A stretch of 64,000 nucleotides of DNA from Diploscapter coronatus (lineage: Eukaryota; Nematoda; Chromadorea; Rhabditida; Rhabditidae): contig OZ038422.1 of assembly GCA_964036155.1 (NCBI GenBank), positions 37,347,201 to 37,411,200 of the forward strand, read 5' to 3'. A program made the position numbers and the translations under genes. This document shows, in pieces, positions 48,960-61,763 of this stretch (position 1 is its first letter; each line of letters starts with the position of its first letter). The notes beneath the pieces were generated by a model. That model ran no database searches. It saw nothing but the letters and a program-made list of their open reading frames with translations, and was not told where the DNA came from.

Positions 48960-51900
48960 CTAGTGGAACTGAGAGGAGGACGAGTTGACGTGGTTCTCGT
49001 AAGCTCTGAAGACAGTCAGAGTGAGGTGGCTCTTCGAGTGCTGCATTTCCACACTTATCGGCATCTCCTTCCTGCTGCGCACGTTGAACATCGCTTTCGT
49101 GTTCGTCACGAATCTCAAATTTAAAGGAGCTCATTCGTGATAAAATACAGATTGGCATTTCTATATAGAGGATAGGAAAATATTTGCATTCATTATGATC
49201 TTCCCCTCTGAAAATATGATATTCTCTGACACATGAATTTCTCAACCTTGACGCTTGAAAAACATAACGAGGAAAGTTAATATTGAGAAAGCTTCACCAA
49301 CTCACTTCTCCAAGTCATCGAAACTCTGATAAAGCGACAGCTTGTGCCTCTGCCCCATGTTCTGCTGATAGCGGTTGCAAAGTTCTCTGAAACAAAATTC
49401 ATCAACCCTTTCGATACGGATTGTTAAACCTACTTGAGCAGAGACATCATGACAGGCTCCCAGGAGACATCGAGGAAGGCCAGCACGCGGAGATTCGGAA
49501 ACATTGTCGCCACCTTCTAAATATTTCAAGGTCCGTACCAAACCCCCTCTCAGGTCAAGTTAACCTGAGGCCAAGTTAGGGGGTGGTTTAGTACGGACCC
49601 AGATCATTTTTGTAATTTTTTTCTTCTATTTGGAAAAGCGCACTAGTAGTGCAATTCACGATCCTATCCATTTCTAATCCTTCATGCTCATTCTTCTTTT
49701 CTTCGCCTACTATTTTCTCGGGTCGTATATTTTCAAATGAGTGTTAATCAAGAAAAAAGAATCCAAGTGAATAACCTTAGCCAGCTCGATGTCGACGTAG
49801 GTAAAGGCGAAATTGCAGCCGGCGAACTCGAATGTCTTGATCTCGTTGAAGATTGGTATCGGACGCAGTTCGGTCAACTGAAAAGAATGAAAGAAAGATG
49901 GAAACTAATCGATGTTCGTCTTTACATCAAAGTCTTAGAAAATCTGAAGGATAATTTTGCATAAAATTGAGTATTTTCATTTTCATGACTTTTAAAATTT
50001 CTATAAAAATTCTCAGCACAAATCTCAAAACGAAGTTATGCATTTGCTCATATTTTTTCCTTCAAATATGATCCTCAACCTTGGAGAGAGTGAGATGTTC
50101 GAGCAGAGGGCAGTTGTTGAGAAGCTTCTCCAAAACAGGACAGACTTTGATGAACGAGTAGATGCGGAGGCATCTGCGATTTTGTAATGAGCATCAAGCA
50201 ACAGACTCCAAAGATAGCAAACCTGAGACTTTTGGCGCAGGACCCGTTAACCCAGTCGCACAACAATTCCAGCACTGATTCCGCTTCACTCGCCGGAGAC
50301 TGAAAGAATTCTTTTGAACAGACTTCTCAAAACTCGACCCGCAAAACTGCAGATAAACCCACAGAAAAGTAGTGTATCTCTTCGAGAGATATAAAGAAGA
50401 CATGCTTTTTTCTCCCGATATGACGCACTCTTTTGTATGTGAGTCGATTTGAGGATTTTTGAAGATCGAGTTTTGAAAAGTCTGTTTTTAAATAAACTTC
50501 TCAGCAATAGATTTTCAAAAGAAAAGGTACTCCGTGTGTAAATGAAGACGAATTTTAAAATAGGTTCCTGATCATTTCCAAGCTTTACTTGAATATAAAT
50601 ATCTTGGAAAGATCGCATTTCCTTACATTTCTCTTGGTCTTAGCCAAAGGAGCGCCGATGTTGAGTTCGAGTAGTCTGCAAGTCCAGAAAAGATCAAATA
50701 AATCAGACTATTTGGAAAGATCACCATTGGCTAGCATGAACGATTGTGCTCTCTTCAAATCAATGGTTGGTGTTTTCCTAGAAAGTCATGAGTCTAACTT
50801 GTTGAATTTCTGATTGAGGATAGCAGAGAATTGCTGGCAGCCGACGAAGTCGCGCAGAATGAATTCACAACGCTCGACAGATTTGCCCAGAGGTAGGGCG
50901 AACGAGTTGCGGGTCAGCACGTTCTGCAGGGCCAACTGAAACAGCAAAACATATCTTGACTGACGAGAAATTGAGGGAAGCGGAAAATGATCTTCATTCA
51001 GGACACGCTATCTGAACTTTTCTCCAAAAGATTCATAAACAAACATGTTCAAAATTTGATTTTTCTGGGTCGAAGACGGGAACGAGTAGATCTTGGACAT
51101 GTCTGTTCTTCAGAATTGCCCTTTCTGACAAATTAGCAATTTTAGAGAAAATCTTGTCGAACCTTAGTCTGAAAAACGTGATGGGGCTTCTCGACGTCGA
51201 TATGGATCTTGACATTCAACGAGCCGAGCAGTTGTTTCTGCTCGTTCAGACAGCGCACAGCCTCATCTGGTCGAACATTCGCGTAGTCTCAAAGAGAAAT
51301 TTCCAATTTGACCAAAAATATCATTTGGGGCGTGTTCATACTAAGAAAAAAGTGCATGCAAATGGAGTGGATAAGAAAAGTGATCTCTCCATCTGCATAC
51401 CCTCTCCGTTTTCTTAGCATGAACGCGCCCTTGGAAATATCTTAGTTGTTTGTCATCAGTGCCATTGACGTATTTTCAGCAGTGCAAGTTCAAAGTCGAA
51501 TTCTCGAATTTTACTATCCAAATTCAAATTTTTAAATATGAAAAATAAATGAAGTTCTTCAAAATTCATACTTCCAATCTGTGCGAGCACATTTGGATCG
51601 TCTCCGTTGGCATAAAATCTGATAACAAGAGGCTGGCCGTAGTGCCGAGCGAGTGCAGCGAAGTCCTGTCTGCTTGGAATGGCATTCGATTCCACGAATT
51701 CCCAGCTGCAAGAAGGAGGTAATTCATTCTTCTTCTTCTGCATTCAAAGATTCACTCCTACCCATTCAAGTTCATCGTGGCATAATTGTTGGTGAGTGGC
51801 AAACCCCTCTTCAGGCTGAAATTTATGAATCGTTAGAATACTCGAAAAGTTATATTTTGCAAGTATTTGGGATACTGTAGTGTAATGTCATAAATTTATC

Positions 51901-52175
51901 CGAAAATGTCTTCCAAATAAACTGTTTTACGGAAAAAGATCTTCAAACCAGGTCTGCCCAAGTTTTTAAAGCATGACATCTATTCATCAATTTTCTCCCG
52001 ATGTAGAATCCTGAGAAACAATTAGATTGGCTCACAAATTCCCATCGATATGCATGTCCATTGTATCCCCGCTCTGCTCTGCCTCATTCCCAGCCCGATC
52101 GCTGTCCTCCAATTCGAACATTTGAATCGAGGCCTCTTCGCCAGACATTGTATCCGATCCAGAAAACGAGAGCAT
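48960..52175 (-). CDS. leucine-rich, FTH/F-box-associated-like protein, not firmly recognised
   Basis: About 12 short exons give roughly 410 residues; start at 52,175 (MLSFSGSDTMSGEEASIQMF), TAG at 48,960-48,962. A ...TTTGCAG acceptor lies only a few bases before the ATG. The acidic N-terminus is followed by a WEFVESNAIPSRQDFAALAR region, then Leu-rich segments resembling irregular leucine-rich repeats of nematode F-box-associated proteins (CLRIYSFIKVCPVLEKLLNN, LLEHLTLSK, IKTFEFAGCNFAFT, FPNLRVLAFLDV). The C-terminal exon reads KSHLTLTVFRAYENHV and ends SSSQFH. No F-box is evident, so the class is a guess. It lies between the acidic protein gene and sds-22 with spacers of 550-650 bases. Confidence 0.62.
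49529..49600. repeat. intronic hairpin element
   Basis: GGTCCGTACCAAACCCCCTC pairs with the inverse arm ending TTTAGTACGGACCC at 49,600; the inner arms (CAGGTCAAGTTAACCTGAGG) are also palindromic. It is a compact foldback element inside an intron. Confidence 0.65.
51328..51431. repeat. hairpin element with GGGCGTGTTCATACTAAG ends
   Basis: GGGCGTGTTCATACTAAG at about 51,328 is the near inverse of CTTAGCATGAACGCGCCC ending at 51,430. The ends resemble those of the element at 60,293-60,442, which suggests one MITE family. It lies in an intron. Confidence 0.65.
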
Positions 52176-52818
52176 TGTCGCTGCAAATGATAAGCTCCAC
52201 TGGTGGATAATTGAATTCTTGAAAATTCCGAAAATGTTCTTTATCAACTGCTTCTCAATTCCCAAAATAACTTCCAATTTGGTGAGCTTCAATCATTTTT
52301 CAGAATCCCTATTTCGAACTTGCCAAAGAATTGCAAAAGCCCATAAACAAAAACTGGATCTATTCGAATAATCAATTCTTACAGCCCAGTTTTCAGATAA
52401 TTTTTTCACAATTGGCTTTCAACCCGATTCTTCTTCACAAAAACTCGAGCTCTTCAGCGACATAGTTTATTCGTTCTAGTCAACGATAACAAAATAAACT
52501 TAAAACAGAGAAACGAAAAAATACGTCCAGAAGCAGGACAAAAATGAGGTTAATATAATAGAAAAATCGAGAACACTTGCACAGAAAATAGGTGATTTTT
52601 TTAAGAGAAAGAATTTCACTAATTTTAGAGGGGAGAAATAGTGCCGTCAAAACAATCGAGAAATGTCAAAATTGTGTAGAGATTTGACTGAGTTTATCAG
52701 TTTGATGATATGTGACGAGGTACATAAAGATGAGAAGTCGAGAATGGGGGATGATTAGTGATTTGAGTGGGGCAGGAAAAGTGGGAATGAAATGGAAAGT
52801 CACTGAGTATGGGAGTGC
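52176..52818. other. spacer between prothymosin-like and LRR-like genes
   Basis: No coding exon is seen. It holds the 3' end of the acidic protein gene and the leader region of the next minus-strand gene. Confidence 0.5.
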
Positions 52819-53715
52819 TCAGGGAGAGACGTTCTCGTTCTCCTTCTCGTTTTCCTCGTTTTCGTCCTGCATTTTCTGCCTCTTGGCCTCCGGCTTCTCG
52901 CTCGGATCCTCCGCAGCAGCACTCAGCTCGACAGACTTGCGCTTGTGCCCCTGGAATTGAAACGATTGTTCGATGAAGGAGAAGCATGTAAATTAGAGTT
53001 GCCATGAAACCTCGACTTCCAAAATTCTAACCTTCAAGTTTTTATTTCTCAAGTCAAAGTCTGGGGAGTCAACTTCGATATGAACAAAAAAAACAATGAA
53101 TTTTGACTTGGTGATTTTTCCATCTCAAAACCTCTCATATGAGACATTTTGAATACGAGTTATTTGAGGCTTTTCTGGATTTTTTTACTCTCCCACTCAC
53201 ATTGGCCTGTTCCTCCTCTTTCTGCTCCTGACCGGACTCGTCTTCGCCATCCTCGCCTTTGTCTCCTTCCTTCACTTCGGCCGACTTCTCCGCATCCGCC
53301 TCTTTCACTGCAGCAGCCAAGTCCGCAATTATTTCCACCGAATCACAGGAGCTGCAATTTATATTTTTAAAATAAATTTTTAGTCTCCCTGTTATGTTTT
53401 TAAAGAAAATTACGATTGTTCTGTGGTGAAAATCTTAAAGCGAAATAATTCAATTGGTTCAGATTCAAATCCAACTCACTTCTCCTCGTTAGCCTGAGCA
53501 TCTCCAGCAGCATTTTCGTTTTCGCCCTCCTTTCTACTTTTGGTCGAGTCCACCACTTTGTCGATCTTCGGCTGCTCGGGGGACGTCTTCTCCTCCACTC
53601 CTGGCTCTGCGTGTCCGCTCACTCCTGAAATTATCAGAATTATTCCAGATTTTCTGGTCTCTTTTCAATTACCCTTGCAAACCTCAGCGACGGCTTCCTG
53701 CACCTGCTCAGACAT
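52819..53715 (-). CDS. acidic prothymosin/parathymosin-like nuclear protein
   Basis: Four exons encode about 158 residues; start at 53,715 (MSEQVQEAVAEVCKG), TGA at 52,819-52,821. A TTTCAG acceptor lies about 30 bases upstream of the ATG. The protein is almost devoid of hydrophobic residues and very rich in Glu, Asp and Lys (EKSAEVKEGDKGEDGEDESG). The last exon carries HKRKSVEL and EAKRQKMQDENEEN, so a basic KRQK patch sits next to an acidic tail, as in prothymosin alpha, a histone-binding nuclear protein. The match is by composition and the basic patch, not by clear sequence identity. Its first residues resemble those of SDS-22 nearby (MSxxVxEAxAE). It may be a disordered chromatin or chaperone protein. 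Confidence 0.68.
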
Positions 53716-55188
53716 GGTTAGATGCTTGAGAACTGACAGCAAACTGAAACAGAAAGTCATTTTTCTCAAGCTGTGAGAAACGTTACGCATCGAATAATTG
53801 CGAAATCAGAAGGCAAGATTAAGAATTTTATATCGAGAAGTTCTCAAATAAATCTTAGAGGTTTGGAAAATTGAGACTCAGAGTTAACCTCGAAAATGAA
53901 TTAATGCAAACGTAAAATTAATTATCTAATTAGCGAGAAGTTAATTGGGGCAATTAGAGGAGAATTAAATTGTAATTAAAGAACGAAAGCTGGCCTAAAT
54001 TGCAGAACTTGAAAAATCGTCATTTCATTTCAAAGATCGAGAAAATTCGATGCCAATTATGAGCCGAGCTTCGAAGGATAGTTGGAAAGTTAATTGGAAG
54101 CAACTAGAGTAATTAGGGCCATTATCATCAACAAAATAGCGAAAATCGAGTCGAGACAAATCCGGAAAATTTTGGGATCGAAATGAATGAGCAAGTGGTT
54201 GTGAAGATCGTAAACGACTTTCTCGAAAATTAATTATTTTATTTTCGCTCGGTGATCGATTTTTCGCTGATTTTCAGCAGATTTTTGTCGAAATCCACTC
54301 CAGAAATTGATATTTTCGTTATCCCTAGATCTCCTAATCTTGTATGAAATTTTGCCCATGCTAAACCTAGTTTTCTACCCATCTTCTCTAATCAAGCGCG
54401 AAGCAAAATCGAAATAAAGATGACGATGATTTTATTTTTGAAATCTCTAGTCGATTTGTATAATTGGTATGAAATTTAAAAAAAAAAAAAAAAGACTACA
54501 TTCTTATATAGAAGTAATCAGGCAGATCACTTTGAATTTTACAAATTTTCAAATTACAGCGATTTTCTCCAATATGCATTTAGGCCTTTTTTTCTTAAAT
54601 ATATTCGAAACGTTCTTTGTGATGGCGTTTCCCCTCTGCAGGCATTGAATTGATGTGTATTGACAGAGCTTATCAGTCAAATTCATTGCCAGCTGTGAGT
54701 ATTCCCATTTCCACCTTTGCACTTTTGACTCTTTGAATTTCAATGAATGAATCAGTTAGGTGTAAAATTTTTATTCTGATAGTTTAGGTGACAATTTCTA
54801 GCCTGACAGAATTAGGTGACAAATATTCTGACTAATTGATAATCTTTTCCTGGTTACTCTCATTTGCAAAACAATACGAAAAGCATTAACTGCGTGCAGT
54901 CTGGCCCGTCCTCTTCTAAACTATTGGAGAAGAAAAGGGATTAGTCTCATTTTTCGTGCGGAAGAATTGATTATACTATCATTTCCATTTCCTTGGCACA
55001 GACCATTCAAAGTGCACTTCGAACTGATCTAAGCATTCTCTATGAATTCTACAATTTATCGAAATTGACGAACTTGTATTTTCTAGTCTAAGCATTACTT
55101 AGAATCTTAGAAGATGCTATACACTTTAAAATTTCTTATGTTGTGTAAGAAGTTTTCTAGCAGGTATAATTTTATTGAACAACTTTGC
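53716..55188. other. AT-rich spacer
   Basis: No firm exon is seen. AATTAATTAG-like sequence is frequent at 53,880-54,130. A possible signal-peptide frame (MHLGLFFLNIFETFFVMAF, ATG at about 54,575) follows a TACAG acceptor and could be the missing first exon of the EGF/VWA gene, but no convincing donor was found. The divergent promoter of the two neighbouring genes should lie here. Confidence 0.45.
54434..54466 (+). repeat. short dispersed repeat, second copy near 61,044
   Basis: GATTTTATTTTTGAAATCTC followed by TAGTCGATTTG recurs near 61,044-61,074 with two or three changes. The two copies flank the EGF/VWA gene. It is probably a fragment of an interspersed repeat. Confidence 0.5.
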
Positions 55189-58100
55189 AGATAGCGTTAT
55201 TTCTTCAATCCGATCTCAAACAAATACATGTCAAAATGATGGATTTCCATTGCCAAATAGCACTTGCTCGTGCCCCTCTTTCGTATCTGGGAAGACATGT
55301 GAAACTGTCAAGTAACTTTTTTCTGTAAAATATTGTTAACATTTCATTTAAATCTGGAAAAGTCTATGCATGCATTTGTGACAAAACTTTCATTGAAATT
55401 TCATTTTAGTTGTCAAAATATGGGTATTTTGGACGGTAGCCAATGCGCTTGTCCGCCAGGAGCTTATTCAATTGCTTGTGAAATGCGTTAGTTCGCTTTG
55501 AAGTGATGCTTGCCATATTCATTCGTTACAGGCGGTTTCCGCCCAGCTATCGACAATGTTCTCGACGCCTCAACTCGAACTCTCGTTATTGTGTTCAGTC
55601 AGAGATCCTCTATGAAGCAGTACTTCCCCATTTTTCTGGAGCAGCTCAACACAACTGTCAGCATTCTGACTGTAGTGTTCAATTTTTCTTTCCACTTTAA
55701 TTTTGATTTTTAGAAGGATGGTGGTCTATTTGATAGATTTATCTTCGTTGGCTTCATAAGACACTGTTAGATGAGTTGAATATTCGAGAAAATCAATCCC
55801 TATTTCAGACGACGGTACATCTTCATTTTCCATTATTTATATGTTAACCTATGCTAATTTCTATGGATTTTTGAAGAACATTGATTTTTTCGATGGAGAT
55901 ATCGTGCAGCCTGCCATGGCTGCTATTGAAAGAGCTCAACAACTGTAAGTTTTTCTATTGTTTTTTCCGAAAAAAATAGATCTAGAATTCAAAAATTCTG
56001 AATCTCAAACATACCCAACTTTTCAAATAAATTTGTTCGAACTTTACCTTTTCAATAAGCTTGAAAGATAGACAAATCTATTCTCTATTTTATCGATTTT
56101 TAGTTATTCAACGAATGACTTTAGATTTCCACTAGGGTTTTCACTAGTCTGGGTATTTACGGACACCCCCGATTCTGATGCAACTGCCGAATCATTGTCG
56201 TTTGTTGACAATAATCTCGAACAGAGAATAATCCAGATTGGATTAGCCTGGAGGAGCAAGGTAAGGATTTTTGAAAAAAAAAACCATTTGCATTGAATTT
56301 TAGCTCTCCCTAGTTGTTCTGCAAAATGACTCCTCCCCAATCAAATCAGACGGTGATAAATTCGATGTGTACCGCCGAATAACGAGGGCTACTCATGGCG
56401 ACTTGATCGTTTGCAACTCGACGGAACTGTCAAATGTAAGTATTTACATTGGATGACAAAGAATCGAGTGAATTGAAACAAAACTTATTCTACCCACATT
56501 TCCCCTTTGTTTCAAGCTGAATATATTTTTTAAAAATACAAAACTGTCGAGAACAATTCTTCTAGGTCATAGCCATTTTCGCTCTGCATGCAATGCCTGA
56601 AAATTTGGCTGTCTTTTATGGAATTACCAACAAGCGAAACATCACCTTCATTCCACAGCGAGATTTCGAAAATCAGCACGTCTGGGTTCTCGTAACTCTC
56701 GACATCAATTCAGGTTAGGCACATCATCGTCTTCCATTCAACTAATTTATTCCTTTTCAGGACCTAAGCTCCCGTACTATTTCAATGGGAAAGGCATCAT
56801 AGTAGCGCCAGCTGCATTCGGAAATTTCTTTGTGCTGTACCTTTCGTCAGAATCAGGTCCGAATCGGCTCGAATCCCTCGATGGAACGATCTTCAATGCT
56901 CGAGTCTTTGCGTCATCTCATCAGACTACTCTTTTCAGTTTTGTTCAGGATGAGTTGGCTGATTTCGGATATTTCTACATGCAATCAGGTTAGTTATTTT
57001 CTTGCAATTTTTCATTCTTTTTTACCATTCTTGTTTCGAAAGGTTAAATTCAAATATTAAGATATGCCTCAAACAGCAGTCGCCTCCCCTATTGGCTTCC
57101 CCTCCCTCCCAATCGGAATGTCCTACCGACTTCTGACTCAATCAGGCAACATTCTCAGCAACTATCTGCACGCCTCCAAACGGGATCCAGAAACGACCAC
57201 TTTCCCTTTCGTCTTCGAGCCCATTACCGATTGCCCACCCGGTCCACTATCGTAATAAGCACCAATAGTTCAAATAATTTTCAAGAGATATTTGCAGAAT
57301 CGATTTGACAATTATTCTATCTACTGGTCAAAATATTGGCAGAATATTGCCAGCTTTCTGCTCAAGATCAGGTTCAGCTTTGGCATCCCTATTCTTTGAT
57401 AAAACATTTTAGTAGCTCCGCCAAAATCAACTGAATTGATTGAGAGTTCAGTTCAAAATCATAACGAGCTTAAAAACAAAATAGGTATTTTAACGATCTT
57501 CAAAAGACTAATGAAATCCTTTAGATTTAGAGGCTGCGACAATTTCCTGTCCCAAGCAGAATTTAGCAGCCCTTGGTGACCCTCGTCTGCATTCCTTCAG
57601 GCAACTGATCTTCATCTTCGAACAGAGCAAGCAGATCGAGGAGTTTGCCTCAATCATGGGAGGTACCATGTATCAAATCGTACAATCTGTTAATTCCTCT
57701 ATTCAAAATGTGCAATATTCTCTATTGTCATTTGACAGTGACAGTAAGTTGGCAACCAAAACTTTTCGAGCGACAACGACATTTCGTTCAGATGTGCGAG
57801 TTCTGATGAGCACATACGATGGAGACTTTTTCCAAAGGACATTTTGCTCTGTCATCACAAACCTGACATTCTATCCCAACTCTTCTGGGAGACCCTTGCG
57901 AGTTCAAGATGCCGTTGATTCTGTAAGCCAATTTCAATGAAATTTATTTTGAATTAGAAAAATAAAGGATATAAATCTGAGTGGATTTACTTTTCAAAGC
58001 AAACACAGATCTTCTTTCATTTTAGGCAATCAAAATATCAATACTTTCTCCAGCAATAATTCACCTATTCTCTTACCGATCCAGTTACAATGCACTTCCT

Positions 58101-60147
58101 AAACGATTCTATGGCCTGATTCCTAAGGATGTCCAGGTTAATATTCAACTTGCTGCTAAAATAAAGCGATGAGTTTTAGTTGAATTTCTATTCTGCCTAT
58201 CCTACAACTGAACTAATTCGATCGATTTCTCAGGCAAATGAGGAATTGCTTTATTTGCAACGACAGTCTTCTGGGCGATACAGACCAATTCGGACTGAAG
58301 CTACTCCTACTGTCAGTTATCCTGACTTGTTTTATGAAAATCTTACATAAGTTTAGCTTTTCCGAGCTTCGGCCGATGATATGTTAGCTACACAGCTGAT
58401 TTATGATTATCGGGTTAAGGTATGAAATAATAAAGATCATCTTCACCATAAATTATGTTAGGGCTGCTCTGGAAGTGGATATTCTTTCAATTTCTATGTT
58501 GAAAATGAAGCTACCCAGCTTGTATTCGACATGTTCGGTTTCAATACCAGCAGAATATTCTTGGACGGAAACAGTTAATTTTTTGCATATTTGCACAAAA
58601 TGTACTAAGCATGCCTATTCCTTAGATGATCCTGTTAATTCGACATTCAGAGCCACCTATTTCTCATTAGAATCCACGCAATATGTTATTCGTAAGAAAG
58701 TTTTGATAAAAAATCAAAAAGAATAATTTAGCTACCGACGGCACAACTGCGGGAAAATGGACTGTGATTATAAAATCAGCATCTGATTATGAATGCGGCT
58801 TGCAGGTGGAAAATATTCTTATCGACTATATCAATATTTTGCGTTCAGGTTCGAGCAATAACACCTTATTCACTAATTAGTGGGTTTGTATCTGATCCTT
58901 CAAATGATTTTCCAGCTTCACAAGTTTTCAGTTCAAGAGGTAAAATTTGTATAAACCTTATCTTTTTCATTTTTACACCATAAAATTATAAAATACAGTG
59001 GTACCATAATTTTTGGAAAGAATGTATAATATGAGAAGTAGTGCTTTTGTAGGTACAAATTCGAGTACTCGAATGGTGTTTCGTCTGTCAGATTCTCGTC
59101 AGCCTGCGTCTTCCTCCTCATCAATGCAACTCAGTTCCATTTCTGTGTTGGGCACTTCAGTCGAGCAGCAATTCAATGAGAGCGAGAATCTGTCCACACA
59201 AGTTATTCTTTCTCAAAGGGATGGAGGATCGTGTACATATCAATATATCAGTGATGTCTTTCAGGTAATTTCTTTAAAGGAAAATCTTACTTTTCTGCGC
59301 CCAAAAGGCTGATCTTCATCTAAAATTCATTGAATAAAGATCGATCATTGAAGCGTGAATAGGTTTGAATAACTTCTAAAAATGACGAAGAGATAAACTA
59401 AATTTTAATGAGTGATTTAGCGTTATCATTTTAAGATGACATCGCAGCCATTGCTTAAAGTAATTCTTCGAGGAAGTGATCCGCTCAGCAACTCAATTTT
59501 GCAGCGAACATTCTATTACAGGATAACGGAGCGAAATAGTATTTTTTACCTCAAATCTCTGCTTTTCCCAATAAATCACTTCAGGCCCCCCATATTGCAA
59601 TGGAAATCAAGTGAATCCATTTGGAGAATGCCTTTGCCCGACGAATTATACAGGTTTGAGGAGATATTAAAGCTGACCCATTTTTGCGGCACTGGCACTG
59701 ACAATGTCTAAAATTTTGACACACACTGACATTACAGTATCAGTGTCAAACTCTTTAATTTCTTCAGGCGAATTGTGCGATCAGAAAGTTTGTCAAAATG
59801 GAGGCACACCCCCGAATGGAATTTGCATTTGCGATATAGGATATATTGGACCGTTTTGTGAAAATGGTAAGGATATTTTATCTTTCATAATTTCCTAAGC
59901 AATTTATTTAGTCGTTGTACCGAGCAATACGACATTTTCAACTTGGGTTCCCCCGAATTCATTCCCAACAGCACCTTCAGTCACCCCAGAACACACAACT
60001 CCCTCAGTCACCCCGGAACACACAACTCCCTCAGTCACCCCGGAACACACAACTTCTTCGGGTTCTCAAATGATCATACCATCAGTGACATTATTGTACG
60101 GTTGCATTATTCTTACCTCGATTCATAATTTCATAATGTTTTGGTGA
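55189..60147 (+). CDS. EGF/VWA-like cell-surface protein with mucin-like repeats (5' end not found)
   Basis: About 20 plus-strand exons are visible; the first coding exon with a signal peptide was not located. The order starts with two EGF-like modules (CQNDGFPLPNSTCSCPSF, CQNMGILDGSQCACPPG). A VWA-like segment follows (RTLVIVFSQRSSMKQYFPIF), then beta-rich globular exons, and near 57.6 kb a second VWA-like segment (QLIFIFEQSKQIEEFASIMG, then QNVQYSLLSFDSD). Two more EGF-like modules end the ectodomain (NGNQVNPFGECLCPTNYTG; CDQKVCQNGGTPPNGICICD). Three copies of the nine-residue PSVTPEHTT come next. The C-terminus is SSGSQ plus a hydrophobic tail (MIIPSVTLLYGCIILTS), typical of a GPI signal or a final helix. 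TGA is at 60,145-60,147. The metal site of VWA domains is not intact. It is probably a secreted or surface adhesion protein; the VWA call is tentative. Confidence 0.68.
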
Positions 60148-61763
60148 TGAAATTTTGTCAATATTCAGGAAAATGTCAACGTAAGAACAAAGTAATATGA
60201 AATTTTTCACGTTAAATAACGACTGACAACACTTACTACTAATCTATCTTAACGTTAGCATTTTCTCTGAATAATTTATTTATTATTTTGTAAGGGCCCG
60301 TTCATACTTAATTTCAATTTGCAACTCACTTGAAATAGCATGGAAAGTGAAGAGAGCGCAATTGCATCATTTTGTGCTTTCTTGATTTTCCATGCTATTT
60401 CGAGCGAGTTGCAAATTGCAACTAAGTATGAACGGGCCCTAAGATAAATGACATTTTTTATCGAATAATCGAGGTTTTCTTACTTGGATAACATATTTAG
60501 AAAGGCCAAGTCTCTCCCTTTCGAGGGAGAGAAAGAACGCATTAAATTTTCCGACGCTTCAATTATCGTTAATTAGTTGATAATTTCATGAAACCAAGAC
60601 GCCAATTGGGGTAATAAAATACACCCAAAGTGGTGGTGTCGTTGGTTTTTCGAAAAGCTTTCTGAAGGTATGAACGACGTTGAAACTCGAATGATCATAG
60701 TTTTCGATAGGATGGAATGTTTTTGAAAATTAACAAGTTTTGAGTTTGTACCGATCTCGGCCATCACACTGATATCAAATTTACTAAATCCAACGTATTT
60801 TGAAAAACCACTTGCCCTCCCTATATATAGCAGAAATAATTAACGATTTCTTGTGAACAGTTATTGTTGACACTCCGCACTCAGTTTGATTACACGCCCC
60901 ATGAGTGCATTTTTACCCGGCATGTTATATATCATTTTGAATTCCTTATATAGAGGCGCAATCGTATTGTTTTAGTTTTTTTTTATTCTCGAAATAAAAC
61001 TGAATTTTGGGTGAAAAATTGCAAAAATGATTTTAAAAATCGATTTTATTTTTGAAATCTCCAGTCGATTCGGGTAGATTAGTTTTTGGAAGTAGAAACG
61101 AAAATTGATCTTCCTTGAAAAATGCTTACTAAATTATATAGTAGAGGTAATTAAATTGCCAACTCACCGATAATAAGAATGGGGGCAATCATTCGACTGC
61201 ATTTAATTCGATACTTGAACACGAAATATTGATTGAGTAGTACTGGGAATGCTGAGTTATGTTATGGAAACAGCAAGCCACTTTTCGCTTTCGAAGCGCA
61301 CGTTTTATACCAATCAATAAATATTTACCAGTATTTGTAGTATCATTGTTAGAAGTTTCATAAACTTATTAACCTCTTATCAAATTTTATAAATTCACAT
61401 CTTTGTTTCGATTATGCCATTTCAGATAAAGTATGTTCTAAAACAGACTCCCTATAAGACTCAAACAAATGTCTGCATTAGGAAATAAGTCCTCCAACAC
61501 GAATATAACCCATAATATGGGTGGATAGATCCTTGAGTCCTGATTACAAAAATGGAGTCCGTTTGCGTTCCCTAATTTTATGATAGGTTTTTTTTCGAAA
61601 AATATTCGACATCACTATTCTCTTATTAATTCTCATTTGATGTCAAAGCTTGCTTTCTTGCTCCTAATGATTATTGATTTTTTATTTATTTATGCATGAG
61701 TGTACGATTTATTTCCTAAATTAGCAAAAATGTTTTATTTAATAAATTAATAAAGAATGAAAA
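60148..61763. other. AT-rich spacer before the Hsp70-like gene
   Basis: No coding exon is seen. It contains the long hairpin at 60,293-60,442, a copy of a short dispersed repeat near 61,044, and AT-rich sequence. The Hsp70-like promoter should lie in the last few hundred bases; no heat-shock element was identified with confidence. Confidence 0.5.
60293..60442. repeat. long near-perfect inverted repeat (MITE)
   Basis: GGGCCCGTTCATACTTA at 60,294 is the inverse of TAAGTATGAACGGGCCC ending at 60,439 (TTCATACTTAATTTCAATTT against the other arm has one extra base). The inner arms AAATAGCATGGAAA and TTTCCATGCTATTT also pair. The transcript would fold into one stem of about 60 pairs. The ends match the element at 51,328. 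Confidence 0.8.

Noticed and set aside
54434..54500. Possible start exon of the EGF/VWA gene (MTMILFLKSLVDL)
   Set aside because: The same DNA recurs near 61,044 as a dispersed repeat, so the apparent signal peptide is coincidental.
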